Source: a virus. From it: 64,000 nt of DNA. How positions within the stretch are numbered: the first letter of the stretch is position 1; every line of letters begins with the position of its first letter. Below the pieces are notes generated by a model. The model saw only the letters and a list, made by a program, of their open reading frames with translations, had not been told where the DNA came from and ran no database searches. The stretch lies in IMG/VR virus record IMGVR_UViG_3300027791_000009, positions 1 through 64,000 of that record. One strand, given 5' to 3'. This document shows positions 17,412 through 25,472 of this stretch, one piece after another. The translations under genes were made by a program, and so were the position numbers.

Positions 17412-17834
17412 ATGACAAAAGGTTCTAGTTTAAATTTAGTTTACGGTATTGAATACTATGATGAAGACGATATGGAGTACTTCTATATCTTTAACACTAT
17501 CTTTAGAAATGTTCCTTTAAGTCAGTTGAATAGACTAAACAATAAAGAATTTAAGAAAAGAATTAAAACCTATTGCGACAAGCACTATATAGAAAGTGCT
17601 GTAAATGCTACAGGTAGTACGATAGTTGAAATGATACACGGCGACAAGTATTATGAAACTTACGAAGATGTATTTGGTGATGTTTCCGAGTTTGATAACT
17701 CTCTATTTAACGATTACGGTCAATTATGGAATGGTAGACAATTTTTCAAATATGATTTTGCACCAGAGTTGACAAAACAATATGAACATAAACACTTAAA
17801 CAAAAAATATGGAGGATACAAATATGATAATTAA
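17412..17834 (+). CDS. Hypothetical acidic protein, Tyr/Phe-rich
   Basis: 140 residues with many Tyr, Phe and Asp (YGIEYYDEDDMEYFYIF). RBS AAGGGG. Its 3' end overlaps the next start, whose RBS lies inside it. No family recognised. Confidence 0.6.
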   Translation: MTKGSSLNLVYGIEYYDEDDMEYFYIFNTIFRNVPLSQLNRLNNKEFKKRIKTYCDKHYIESAVNATGSTIVEMIHGDKYYETYEDVFGDVSEFDNSLFNDYGQLWNGRQFFKYDFAPELTKQYEHKHLNKKYGGYKYDN

Positions 17835-18075
17835 TGTAGGAGATACAATTTTAGGTAACCACGGAAGAACTGGTGAGATAATCAATATAGGTATTGCAAC
17901 TGAAAAATCAGATGTTGCAGCTGAACTTGATTCCTCAATAAATGCACAAACATATGACACCGAGTTAAACTATACAGGTGCCATTAGTTATACTGGTGAG
18001 ACAGGAACACATTGGTGTTATTTCCATCAGATTGAAGAAAACCTAACTAAGAAGCTCGAAACAACAGGAGATTAA
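17824..18075 (+). CDS. Small hypothetical protein
   Basis: I chose the ATG at 17824 because GGAGG stands 9 bases upstream, inside a longer in-frame ORF that starts at 17809. 83 residues; an SH3-like start (VGDTILGNHGRTGEIINIG) is possible. No family recognised. Confidence 0.55.
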   Translation: MIINVGDTILGNHGRTGEIINIGIATEKSDVAAELDSSINAQTYDTELNYTGAISYTGETGTHWCYFHQIEENLTKKLETTGD

Positions 18076-18076
18076 A

Positions 18077-18292
18077 ATGATTGATGTAATGACGGTCATT
18101 GAAGAACTAAAAGAAATTAAAGACCAACTTCAAAGTGGCAATGTACCAATGGCCATTAAGAAGGTAGACGAAGGTATTGCATATAGAGAAAAAGAAGTCG
18201 CAGACTTTGAAAGAGAATATGCACCGAAAGAAACTGAAATCAAAATGCCATTAGGAGATTTAGCAAATGATCCTTTTGACGATATTAGATAA
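18077..18292 (+). CDS. Small helical hypothetical protein
   Basis: 71 residues, charged helix with REKEVADFEREYAPKE. Follows the previous gene directly. No family recognised. Confidence 0.55.
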   Translation: MIDVMTVIEELKEIKDQLQSGNVPMAIKKVDEGIAYREKEVADFEREYAPKETEIKMPLGDLANDPFDDIR

Positions 18293-18301
18293 GGAGACCA
18301 T

Positions 18302-18469
18302 ATGCAAAATTTTATTATTGGAATAAAAATGTTAATGAGTAATATTAAAAAGTATGTTACCACTTCTGAACCAAATGCTCAGATGGAACTAGACTTTGAA
18401 GTTAAAAAGAATCAGACAATCCATTATTTGTCAGGTAAAAGAAAGAAGACTAAAAATGCAAAAAAGTAG
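18302..18469 (+). CDS. Small basic hypothetical protein
   Basis: 55 residues with a Lys-rich C-terminus (GKRKKTKNAKK) that could bind nucleic acid. RBS AAGGAG. Last gene of the early operon from 16582. Confidence 0.5.
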   Translation: MQNFIIGIKMLMSNIKKYVTTSEPNAQMELDFEVKKNQTIHYLSGKRKKTKNAKK

Positions 18470-18578
18470 TAAAATCCCTATGAGCAATCATACATGGGAC
18501 TATCCCAAACCCTCTACAGCGCCCTCTAGGCCCCTCGTTTTTCCTAAATTTAGTGTAAAATATGGGTTTATTGGCAGC

Positions 18579-18607
18579 TTGACAAGCGTTCAGGTTTGTG
18601 ATACTAT
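18579..18607 (+). promoter_or_regulatory. Early promoter
   Basis: GCTTGACA, 17-base spacer, TACTAT at 18602-18607. The 171 bases before the gene at 18641 hold nothing else clear. Confidence 0.8.
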
Positions 18608-18640
18608 TATAACAATTAATCAATCTGGGAGGACTATATA

Positions 18641-18955
18641 ATGTTTACATACACAAAAGAAATGATGTTTAGTGAATTTAAGACGGCGACACAAAAAGAC
18701 CAAAAAGGTAAGAAAGAAGGATACGGCAATCGTATTGCTTTCTTAAAAGAAATGAAGTCATTGAAGAAAGCGCATCCTTCTTCTATGAGAAATATCAGTA
18801 TCAAGCAAAATCAATTTGATAATCTGATACTTGCATACTCGGCACCTAAACCGAGAGACCACTTTTATATGAAAGTGTTTGGAAGAACTTATGCAGACCA
18901 AAAAGCGTTTGAAGCAAAATCATATGGCAAAGACAAAAGCGACTTACTTAACTAA
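18641..18955 (+). CDS. Hypothetical basic early protein
   Basis: 104 residues, Lys-rich, mixed helix and strand. RBS GGGAGG. First gene of an operon leading into exported proteins. No family recognised. Confidence 0.6.
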   Translation: MFTYTKEMMFSEFKTATQKDQKGKKEGYGNRIAFLKEMKSLKKAHPSSMRNISIKQNQFDNLILAYSAPKPRDHFYMKVFGRTYADQKAFEAKSYGKDKSDLLN

Positions 18956-19247
18956 AGATATGCGAAACAAGATAGCGATGAAAAATCATATGAAATGGTT
19001 GAAGTCTATCGGAGTTAAGTTAGATAGTAATGGTAAAGTGATAAACGAGTTTAAAGGTTTTCCTTTTCCAGACTATTCAGTAAGACATTCAATACCTTGT
19101 AGTAATATTATTACAGCAGGTGCTACGAAGAGAAAAGTATTGAAACCACAACTACCTGCTGGTAAAACAATCAGTATTGCATACAACAAAGGTAACTACC
19201 AAGTTGTTGACATTGCTGATATTAAAACAATGGGAAGGAAAGTATGA
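18927..19247 (+). CDS. Hypothetical basic protein
   Basis: 106 residues from the ATG at 18927 (MAKTKATYLTKDM), overlapping the previous gene by 29 bases; 18960 is an alternative start. A patch FPFPDYSVRHSIPCSN lies mid-protein. It may bind nucleic acid (charge only). No family recognised. Confidence 0.5.
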   Translation, partial: AKTKATYLTKDMRNKIAMKNHMKWLKSIGVKLDSNGKVINEFKGFPFPDYSVRHSIPCSNIITAGATKRKVLKPQLPAGKTISIAYNKGNYQVVDIADIKTMGRKV

Positions 19248-19489
19248 ATAAAATACTTATATTATGTGTAATCGTATTCGGCATATCAAGTGCCAATGCG
19301 AATGAGACAAAGACTATAACACCACAAGAGTTTGGTAATGCAGTAATTGAAGTACCAGGCAAAGTAGTCAGTTTTCTATCTAACGAAGTTGAAGAGATAA
19401 AAGAGTATCAATCAGCAAGTTGGGCTAGTGCGAAACAACAAACTGCTAACAATTGGGCAAAGCTTAAGACTTTGTTTGGAGTTAAATAG
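19244..19489 (+). CDS. Small exported protein
   Basis: 81 residues with a signal peptide (about 1-20, cut after SANA) and a helical mature part. RBS GGAAGG. ATGA overlap upstream. Opens a run of four envelope-directed products. Confidence 0.6.
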   Translation: MNKILILCVIVFGISSANANETKTITPQEFGNAVIEVPGKVVSFLSNEVEEIKEYQSASWASAKQQTANNWAKLKTLFGVK

Positions 19490-19493
19490 TACC

Positions 19494-19700
19494 ATGGACT
19501 TTCATCTTACATCAGCTAATGATGGCACTTTCTTAATCAGACCACTAACAGCAAGAGCTGTGGTCTGGTGGAAAGAGAATGATATGAGAAAAAAATATGT
19601 GGTAGATAACACGGCATTGGATAATTGTGTTATCTTAAAAGAAAATCAAAAGGAGGTATGTGATGAAATTAGGAAAAACGATTTCGATTTTAATAATTAG
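19494..19700 (+). CDS. Small hypothetical protein
   Basis: 68 residues from the ATG at 19494; an upstream start would overlap the exported protein gene. Contains ARAVVWWKENDMRKKY. Its 3' end overlaps the lipoprotein gene. Confidence 0.5.
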   Translation: MDFHLTSANDGTFLIRPLTARAVVWWKENDMRKKYVVDNTALDNCVILKENQKEVCDEIRKNDFDFNN

Positions 19701-20181
19701 TTTGTCGCTCGGTGCTTGTAGTACAAAACACCAAGATGTTAACAATACTAAAGGATTCAAATTTAACAGAAGTCATGTAGGTGCAGTACTCGGTGGTACT
19801 ACAGGTGCTATGACTTGTGTAGAACTAATATCACAAGACCCATACATTGCGGCTGCGTGTGCTGTAGTAGGTGCATTTGCCGGTGCTGAATTACTATATG
19901 ATAGTGATTACGATTTACACAATGCAGTATTTGTAGACCATTTAAACAATGGTCCTGGTAGTGCAAGTTATAGTAATTGGTTAAACAATAAGACAGGTAG
20001 TAATGGCACAATAAAAGTAAACAGAAGTTATGCACAAGGTCCTATTATCTGTAAAGAGTACGAAAGTAATTTTAATATTAAGAACTCTTGGCCTGTTGTT
20101 GGTATCTCAAACAATGATATTGATACAAGGTTTGGAACCGTATGTCAAATGCCAGACGGTAGATGGGTGGAGAAACAATAA
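19663..20181 (+). CDS. Lipoprotein with glycine-zipper segment
   Basis: 172 residues from the ATG at 19663, preceded by AAGGAGG. The lipobox LGAC puts the mature N-terminus at Cys19. GAVLGGTTGA and AVVGAFAGAEL (about 40-80) make a glycine-zipper-like hydrophobic pair as in 17-kDa surface antigen type lipoproteins. Probably anchored in the outer membrane during infection. The role is unknown. Confidence 0.6.
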   Translation: MKLGKTISILIISLSLGACSTKHQDVNNTKGFKFNRSHVGAVLGGTTGAMTCVELISQDPYIAAACAVVGAFAGAELLYDSDYDLHNAVFVDHLNNGPGSASYSNWLNNKTGSNGTIKVNRSYAQGPIICKEYESNFNIKNSWPVVGISNNDIDTRFGTVCQMPDGRWVEKQ

Positions 20182-20747
20182 TGCAACTTGACCCTATGAA
20201 GAAATATCTAACATGGACATTTGTTCTTATTTTGTTCTTAATTGTATCTGGTATTGCATATGCAGATATCTTACCTAAACCTATTACTTACAAAGAAGAG
20301 AGCCAAGTAAATAAGGCACCTGTGGACAAAGTATATATATCTGATACACATACAAAGGTAGAACAAAAGTTAAAAGAATGGAAAGAAAACGAAGACAATG
20401 GTGTTCTTTCTACAAAAGTTTTAGATAGATTTGAAAGAGACGGTCAATGGTGTTTCATTAAGATTGTTATTAGAGAATTAGATGATAAGACTATCATCAA
20501 AGAAGAGATTATGGAATGTGCTGATACTGAACACGGTAGAACAGACAAAGAACGAATTAAAGAATTGGAGAAAATGATAGAATTAGAGAAAGCAAAGAAA
20601 CCTGGTTACTGGGAACTCTTTGCAGCTTTCTATTATAAAGATATGAGTGCTCCAGAATATTGTAGATTGTATTCTCAATCTTCACACGCCTTCAAATCCT
20701 TCGGAAGAGCGTGTCTAACAAACGAAGGTAATTGGGAGAGAAAATAA
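20181..20747 (+). CDS. Exported or inner-membrane-anchored protein
   Basis: 188 residues from the ATG at 20181 (TAATG overlap). Hydrophobic segment about 9-28 followed by AYA, a possible signal peptidase site. The mature part has Cys residues in QWCFIK, MECADT, EYCRLY and RACLTN, which may form disulfides in the periplasm. No family recognised. Confidence 0.55.
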   Translation: MQLDPMKKYLTWTFVLILFLIVSGIAYADILPKPITYKEESQVNKAPVDKVYISDTHTKVEQKLKEWKENEDNGVLSTKVLDRFERDGQWCFIKIVIRELDDKTIIKEEIMECADTEHGRTDKERIKELEKMIELEKAKKPGYWELFAAFYYKDMSAPEYCRLYSQSSHAFKSFGRACLTNEGNWERK

Positions 20748-20902
20748 TGATTAAAAATCTAATCATATTGGGTCTCCTTTTTATGTTAATAACAGGTATG
20801 ACCACAACGGATGTTGTTGCATATGTTGAGAATAACCAGCTTATTGACAAGTTGAGTGAAATGTTATATAATGTAGTTAGGAGTGTGAAAAATGATGTAT
20901 AA
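20747..20902 (+). CDS. Small membrane or exported protein
   Basis: 51 residues, hydrophobic N-terminus (LIILGLLFMLITGM). TAATG overlap with the previous gene, and it overlaps the next by 11 bases. The early promoter at 20844 lies inside it. Confidence 0.55.
   Translation: MIKNLIILGLLFMLITGMTTTDVVAYVENNQLIDKLSEMLYNVVRSVKNDV
20844..20872 (+). promoter_or_regulatory. Early promoter inside a gene
   Basis: TTGACA, 17-base spacer, TATAAT at 20867-20872. Without the usual GC before TTGACA. Adds transcription for the lipoprotein at 20892. Confidence 0.7.
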
Positions 20903-21545
20903 AAACATAATGAAGATAGGACTTTTAGGCGTTCTAGTAATTGGCCTAAATGCTTGTTCGTCAAAAACTTATAAGATTAAGCAAGAGACGGAGAAGTTAG
21001 TAGATGAAGTACCGACATGGTATATGGCGGACTTTGATAATGCTAAACATTGCGACATATCTATGTGGGCAAACAATGGCGTTGTTAAAACAAAAGATGA
21101 TGAGAAGACTTGTATCTTCGGAGTTGGTACTAGTGTATCACCATCATTAGAACTTGCGATTGAGAAAGCTAAGTTAATTGCGAAAGCAGAAATGGCTGAT
21201 ATTGTTGCAGGAGAAATGAACAAGAAGGCAAAAATGTTTGTAACCGAAGTAGGTAAAACTAATGTTAAGACCGTGGTTACAGAAGTAGAAACAGCGATGG
21301 TAAATATCATTGCAAATACACCAGTGAGAGGATATGAAATCTTTGCACAAGAGGTAACTAGAACAAAATCAGGTTACTACAGAGCATGGATAGGTTTAAG
21401 ACTGCCACTTGGTGAGTTTAATAAGATGTATGAGTACACGATTGGTGAAGTTGTTGACGCTTACAAACTTAAACTAAAGTCTGCTGAAGCCTTCAAAAGT
21501 GTCGAAGACACGGCAAAGGAAAAGAAGAATGACACAGCAGAGTAA
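20892..21545 (+). CDS. LPP20-like lipoprotein
   Basis: 217 residues, lipobox LNAC, then VPTWYMADFDN, CIFGVGTSVSPSLELAIEKAKLIAKAEMADIV and a beta segment. This order fits LPP20-type outer-membrane lipoproteins, and I recall similar genes in pelagiphages. RBS AGGAG 8 bases upstream. May alter the host surface or help lysis (inference). Confidence 0.65.
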   Translation: MMYKNIMKIGLLGVLVIGLNACSSKTYKIKQETEKLVDEVPTWYMADFDNAKHCDISMWANNGVVKTKDDEKTCIFGVGTSVSPSLELAIEKAKLIAKAEMADIVAGEMNKKAKMFVTEVGKTNVKTVVTEVETAMVNIIANTPVRGYEIFAQEVTRTKSGYYRAWIGLRLPLGEFNKMYEYTIGEVVDAYKLKLKSAEAFKSVEDTAKEKKNDTAE

Positions 21546-21807
21546 TATAGTTGTCTATACAAAAGACAATTGTCCATTTTGTGTTAAAGCTAAGTCCTTA
21601 ATAAAAGGACTTGGTTTGAAATATGAAGAAAAGAACTTGAAAGAGTTTGAAAGTCCTGAGGCGATGATTAAAGACATAGGTAAAAATGTTAGGTCAATGC
21701 CTCAAATTAAAATAAATGACGAGTTAGTAGGTGGTTATAATCAGTTGATAGAACATTATAACAAACTAGGACTTGTTGACTTCAAAGGGAATAAAATAAG
21801 TGAGTGA
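21529..21807 (+). CDS. Glutaredoxin
   Basis: 92 residues from the ATG at 21529 (RBS AAAGGAAAAG). Redox motif C15-P-F-C18, the cis-Pro loop SMPQIKIN and the GGYNQL glutathione-site Gly pair. A likely electron donor to the phage ribonucleotide reductase; disulfide control in other proteins is possible. Confidence 0.9.
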   Translation: MTQQSNIVVYTKDNCPFCVKAKSLIKGLGLKYEEKNLKEFESPEAMIKDIGKNVRSMPQIKINDELVGGYNQLIEHYNKLGLVDFKGNKISE

Positions 21808-22384
21808 TGATATCAATATTAAAAATGACTATGATAATATAATTTTATTTCCAGAGAATAAGATTGCAAAACCACAAGTTGAGGTGGACCCAAAAGCACA
21901 AGCGAAAATGCGAGACTATCAAGCTGCAAAGTTTGTAGAAACAGCAACAGATGAAATCGGATTAGATTTGATTAGACGCTTCGTGCAAATGGGATTAGAT
22001 ACTAAACAAGATGTCTTTACAAAAGACCTTGCAATGTCTATGGACTCGGTAAGAGGTCTCTTGTACAGACAATTCAACATAGCACACCCTATTCAAAAGG
22101 TAGTAGACCATGCTGTTAAGTTGAAGATGAATAAGAAAGGCGTGGTTACTGCTCGTATTGAGTATGCAAATATGTCAGATGAGATAGACACGACTACTAG
22201 ACCCTTAAACAAAGATGTATCAGATGAACTTAACGATAGGAACAATGGTATGTTTACCTTTACAGAGAATTTTGACTTTAATCCTGAATACCCAGGACAA
22301 GACGGACCCGATATGTATCCAGATGAAGATGACCACTTACATGGTGACTTCCCAGAACCGGATCCTGAAGGACCAGTAAAATAA
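21800..22384 (+). CDS. Conserved acidic phage protein
   Basis: 194 residues, GTG start overlapping the glutaredoxin end. The N-terminal half has a helical core (GLDLIRRFVQMGLDTKQDVF) and the C-terminus is very acidic and Pro-rich. I recall similar proteins in marine T4-like phages. No function known. Confidence 0.55.
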   Translation: MSDDINIKNDYDNIILFPENKIAKPQVEVDPKAQAKMRDYQAAKFVETATDEIGLDLIRRFVQMGLDTKQDVFTKDLAMSMDSVRGLLYRQFNIAHPIQKVVDHAVKLKMNKKGVVTARIEYANMSDEIDTTTRPLNKDVSDELNDRNNGMFTFTENFDFNPEYPGQDGPDMYPDEDDHLHGDFPEPDPEGPVK

Positions 22385-22407
22385 ATTGAAAAAAATGAAT
22401 TTAGTGC

Positions 22408-22436
22408 TTGACAAGCTATATAAGATAGTGTATAAT
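22408..22436 (+). promoter_or_regulatory. Early promoter
   Basis: GTGCTTGACA, 17-base spacer, TATAAT at 22431-22436. It is followed by a leader of about 140 bases. Confidence 0.85.
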
Positions 22437-22442
22437 GAGTAC

Positions 22443-22581
22443 TTAATAAGAATTTGTCTATGGAAAACCATTATAATGCGATTGACCATAGCAAGTTGTC
22501 AGATAAGACATAAAAATCAAACTGAAAAGGAGGTTAGACATAATGTTTAACATTTTTAAATTATCTAAAGGAGATAAAACT
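22443..22581 (+). promoter_or_regulatory. Structured 5' leader of the small winged-helix gene
   Basis: CTATGG pairs with CCATAG across about 22 bases, and TGTCT with AGACA can close a larger stem. A 17-codon ORF (MENHYNAIDHSKLSDKT) fills the leader from 22460. Two good RBS follow, AAGGAGG before 22543 and AAAGGAG before 22582. No known RNA family recognised. Confidence 0.35.
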
Positions 22582-22845
22582 ATGGCTAGAACAAAGCTAA
22601 CTAAGACCGAGAAGATTCGTAATCTTTTCAACAAAGGTTCAGATGTGACTTGGAAAACTCTAAGAACAAAATTTGACCTTAAATCACCAGCTGCAATGGT
22701 TGGTAAATTGAGAAACGAAGGATTGATGATTTATGAAAATAGGTCTACAAAAGGCGTTTCATATAGAGTTGGTACTCCATCTAAAGCAGTAATCGCTGCT
22801 GGTATCACAGCTGTATTCGGCAAACAAGTCGCTTACACATCATAA
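22582..22845 (+). CDS. Small winged-helix-like DNA-binding protein
   Basis: 87 residues from MARTKLTKTEKIRNLF (RBS AAAGGAG). An in-frame start at 22543 with its own RBS gives 100 residues. TWKTLRTKFDLKSPAAMVGKLRNEG (about 24-48) reads as helix-turn-helix and SYRVGTP as the wing. I recall this family from T4-like cyanophages. It may be an early regulator, and a strong terminator follows. Confidence 0.6.
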   Translation: MARTKLTKTEKIRNLFNKGSDVTWKTLRTKFDLKSPAAMVGKLRNEGLMIYENRSTKGVSYRVGTPSKAVIAAGITAVFGKQVAYTS

Positions 22846-22890
22846 TGAACTCGATAGTAAGATTACCTAGCGGTACGCTTACATAGAGCT

Positions 22891-22935
22891 GTGTGAGGCG
22901 AGGAAAGCGAGAGTGGAACTCGCCTCCACATTTTT
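22891..22935 (+). terminator. Rho-independent terminator
   Basis: GTG(T)GAGGCGAG pairs with CTCGCCTCCAC (11 bp, one bulged T), loop of about 16 bases, then ATTTTT. A strong hairpin for such an A+T-rich genome. Confidence 0.8.
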
Positions 22936-22951
22936 AACTAAAAAGGAATAT

Positions 22952-23152
22952 ATGACAGACGATAATTCAGTTGACAAATCTTTTGAGAACGAGGTAACAC
23001 CGAGTCCTATGGTACAAATATCTGTAAAAGATTATGATAAACTAAAAGAAAGAAACAATTATATAACAAACAAAAGTTTAATTGAATACATTGACAAGAT
23101 AGAATTTTTTGTAAAAGAATTGAGAAAACATATAGTAAGGACGGATATTTAA
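22952..23152 (+). CDS. Small hypothetical protein
   Basis: 66 residues from the ATG at 22952 (RBS AAAAGGAA). A longer ORF start would lie inside the terminator and is unlikely. Helical C-terminus (IEFFVKELRKH). No family recognised. Confidence 0.5.
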   Translation: MTDDNSVDKSFENEVTPSPMVQISVKDYDKLKERNNYITNKSLIEYIDKIEFFVKELRKHIVRTDI

Positions 23153-23153
23153 T

Positions 23154-23423
23154 ATGGGTAAGATGAGAATATTTAAGTTTTGGAATGAAAAAGGTGACGA
23201 GAAAGAGAAAGAAGCAATGAGTTTGAAGAAGGCAGTTATGTCGGTTCAAAGCAACTTCAAAGACCAATTTATTGGTGTTGAATACATTAGTAAGAAAGGT
23301 AAAGCAATCGTTGATTCCGTAAAGATACCTATAGGTAGAAAAATAAGACAAGCGTTAATAGTAGAAAAGAAGAGAGCAGCTGCAAAGGCAAAATTTGACG
23401 CCGATAGAAAAAAGAGTGCATAA
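23154..23423 (+). CDS. Small basic phage protein
   Basis: 89 residues with FKFWNEKGDEKEKEAMSLKKAVMSVQSNFKD and a basic helical tail (KKRAAAKAKFDADRKK). The stop overlaps the RNase H start. Possibly nucleic-acid binding from charge; no family recognised. Confidence 0.55.
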   Translation: MGKMRIFKFWNEKGDEKEKEAMSLKKAVMSVQSNFKDQFIGVEYISKKGKAIVDSVKIPIGRKIRQALIVEKKRAAAKAKFDADRKKSA

Positions 23424-24286
23424 TGATTATAGTTGATTTACACCAAGTGCTTATTAGTAATCTAATGGCACAAATGAGTAGAGTATCATTTCAGAAAGGT
23501 ACCGAACCAGGTATCGCTAACATAGAAATGGTTAGATATATGGTATGTAATTCAATCAAAGGATACATTAGAAAGTTTGGTAACGAATACGGAAAAGATT
23601 TAGTACTTGCCTGTGATAGTGGCAATCCTTGGAGACGAGACTTCTTTCCTCAATACAAAGCAAGTCGTAGAACAAGTAGAGAAGATAGTAAAAACGATTG
23701 GAATGCTCTATTCAGTCTCATACATGATATTAAAGAAGAATTAAAAGATAACTTTCCGTACAAAGTAATTGCTATTGACAATGCAGAAGCAGATGATATC
23801 ATCGGTGTCATTGTTAAAATGCAGACAGAAGACAAGTACCTGATTGTATCAGGCGATAAAGACTTCAAACAATTACAGAAGTATAGTAATGTAAGTCAAT
23901 ATAGTCCAATACAGAAACACATGGTAGTTGAAGATAATCCTACTAGATACTTACACGAACAGATTATCAAAGGCGATAGGTCAGACGGGATACCGAATAT
24001 CCTATCAGCAGATGATGTCTTTATTACAAAGACAAAACAAAGTCCTATTACGAAAAAGAAACTAGAAGAGTGGTCGCAGATTGACGATATACCACTAGGT
24101 TCTGAAACAAAGAAGTACTACAATAGGAACAAGAAACTGATAGACCTAGACCAGACGCCTAACGCTATGGTAGAATCTATTATAAATAGTTTGAACAACT
24201 ATGAAGTACCAAGTAGGTCCAAACTACTACCATACTTTATAGATAATAAACTGAAATCGTTGATTGAACATATTAATGATTTTTAA
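23423..24286 (+). CDS. rnh: RNase H / 5'-3' exonuclease (T4 Rnh-like, FEN1 family)
   Basis: 287 residues. FEN1-type acidic sites are visible: IIVDLHQVL at the N-terminus, DSGNPWRRDFFPQYKASR (about 66-83), DNAEADDIIG (about 118-127), VSGDKDFKQL (about 138-147) and GDRSDGIPN (about 180-188). T4 RNase H removes RNA primers from lagging strands and here follows small early genes. Confidence 0.9.
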   Translation: MIIVDLHQVLISNLMAQMSRVSFQKGTEPGIANIEMVRYMVCNSIKGYIRKFGNEYGKDLVLACDSGNPWRRDFFPQYKASRRTSREDSKNDWNALFSLIHDIKEELKDNFPYKVIAIDNAEADDIIGVIVKMQTEDKYLIVSGDKDFKQLQKYSNVSQYSPIQKHMVVEDNPTRYLHEQIIKGDRSDGIPNILSADDVFITKTKQSPITKKKLEEWSQIDDIPLGSETKKYYNRNKKLIDLDQTPNAMVESIINSLNNYEVPSRSKLLPYFIDNKLKSLIEHINDF

Positions 24287-24312
24287 TATTGCAATATTAA
24301 GAGGAAAATGAA

Positions 24313-24813
24313 ATGGCAAATGAAAATATGAACAAGGCACAGAAGGCGGCAGCAATGTCATCTTCAAGCATGGCACTCACTTACCACGAAATCTTCACTA
24401 AAGTTAACAACGCTAAAGACAAGGCAAAGAAGACAGAAATCCTGCGACAGCACGATAGTGTCTCTCTAAGACAAGTATTAAAAGGTGCTTTCGACCCGAA
24501 AATACAATGGGACTTACCAAAAGGTAACCCACCGTATCTTCCAAATGAAGCTCCTGTAGGTACTGAACACACATTCCTTGAGTCCGAAGCGAAGAGACTT
24601 TGGCATTTCGTACAAGGTGCAGACCAAAATCTATCCAAAGTAAAAAAAGAAACTTTGTATATTCAAATTTTAGAAGGTTTACATGAAACAGAAGCAGAGT
24701 TGCTTGTTGCTGTAAAAGAGAAGAAGTTAAATAATATGTACAAAGGACTTACAGCTAATCTTGTAAAAGAGGCTTTTGGGTGGAATGATGATTTTGTTAA
24801 GCTAGAAGCATAA
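24313..24813 (+). CDS. Conserved T4-like phage protein (DUF6433-like)
   Basis: 166 residues. HDSVSLRQVLKGAFDPKIQWDLPKGNPPY (about 47-75), AKRLWHFVQG (about 95-104) and a LYIQILEGLHETEAELL segment match my recall of a family conserved across T4-like phages next to rnh. RBS GAGGAAAA. No catalytic motif; function unknown. Confidence 0.65.
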   Translation: MANENMNKAQKAAAMSSSSMALTYHEIFTKVNNAKDKAKKTEILRQHDSVSLRQVLKGAFDPKIQWDLPKGNPPYLPNEAPVGTEHTFLESEAKRLWHFVQGADQNLSKVKKETLYIQILEGLHETEAELLVAVKEKKLNNMYKGLTANLVKEAFGWNDDFVKLEA

Positions 24814-24829
24814 CAATACAACGGTTTTA

Positions 24830-24855
24830 GGGTATTTTCCATACTAAAAATACCC
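24830..24855 (+). terminator. Possible terminator hairpin
   Basis: GGGTATTTT (24830-24838) pairs perfectly with AAAATACCC (24847-24855). An alternative pairing TTTTAGGG/CCCTAAAA (24825-24832 with 24863-24870) overlaps it. No T-run follows on the plus strand. Confidence 0.4.
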
Positions 24856-24886
24856 ACTATTCCCCTAAAATAAGCTCATTTTTTGC

Positions 24887-24915
24887 TTGACAAGGTACCT
24901 AGTAAGTGATATAAT
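24887..24915 (+). promoter_or_regulatory. Early promoter
   Basis: GCTCATTTTTTGCTTGACA, 17-base spacer, TATAAT at 24910-24915. Confidence 0.85.
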
Positions 24916-24946
24916 AAATATATTAAATGATGAAGAAAGGTATATA

Positions 24947-25270
24947 ATGATAAGCTTGATAAAAAACATAATATATGTACTTGTGTTTTTGTATATGGCA
25001 GGTGTAGCATTACACTTAACTATGCAGAAAGCAAAAGCAGATGAATATGTTGTGGCGACTAGCGCCCACATAATCAAAGAAACGGTTAACGGTAACATTG
25101 ACCATAAGGCTGTGATGAAGTCTGAACTTGAAAGACTAGCACATTCAATGGCAATCGAAATGACTTTTGTATTAGAGAAGCATTTACCAAATATATTAGA
25201 GAGTATTGCTTCTGATATTAGAGTTAACGGTATAGACAAAGTATACAAAGAAAGTCAAACAGAGGAGTAG
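24947..25270 (+). CDS. Membrane-anchored hypothetical protein
   Basis: 107 residues from the ATG at 24947 (RBS AAAGG). A longer start would lie in the promoter. One hydrophobic helix (about 6-22), then a helical soluble part with KSELERLAHSMAIEM. No family recognised. Confidence 0.55.
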   Translation: MISLIKNIIYVLVFLYMAGVALHLTMQKAKADEYVVATSAHIIKETVNGNIDHKAVMKSELERLAHSMAIEMTFVLEKHLPNILESIASDIRVNGIDKVYKESQTEE

Positions 25271-25271
25271 A

Positions 25272-25472
25272 ATGGAAAACTTGATATATGCAATGGCTGA
25301 CATGGTTTCTCTTATGAAGACTATGGCGCCTATGGAACTATGGATAATTATACTTGGTGGTGTAATATCTTTTTTGATAATGGAGTATACTGATAGAAAG
25401 AGACTACGACACGAAAACAATCAGACGAAGTATGGGAGAACAAACACCAGTGCCGAAAGAACTAAAACCTAA
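25272..25472 (+). CDS. Small membrane protein
   Basis: 66 residues with one membrane helix (LWIIILGGVISFLIMEY) and a basic tail. RBS AGAGGAG. Its end overlaps the protease gene by 41 bases. Confidence 0.55.
   Translation: MENLIYAMADMVSLMKTMAPMELWIIILGGVISFLIMEYTDRKRLRHENNQTKYGRTNTSAERTKT

Noticed and set aside
18396-18641. Plus-strand ORF of 81 codons
   Set aside because: It contains a strong early promoter, overlaps the 18302 gene out of frame and has no RBS.
22846-22930. Possible tRNA ending in CCACA
   Set aside because: No cloverleaf or T-loop; the segment is better explained as a terminator hairpin.
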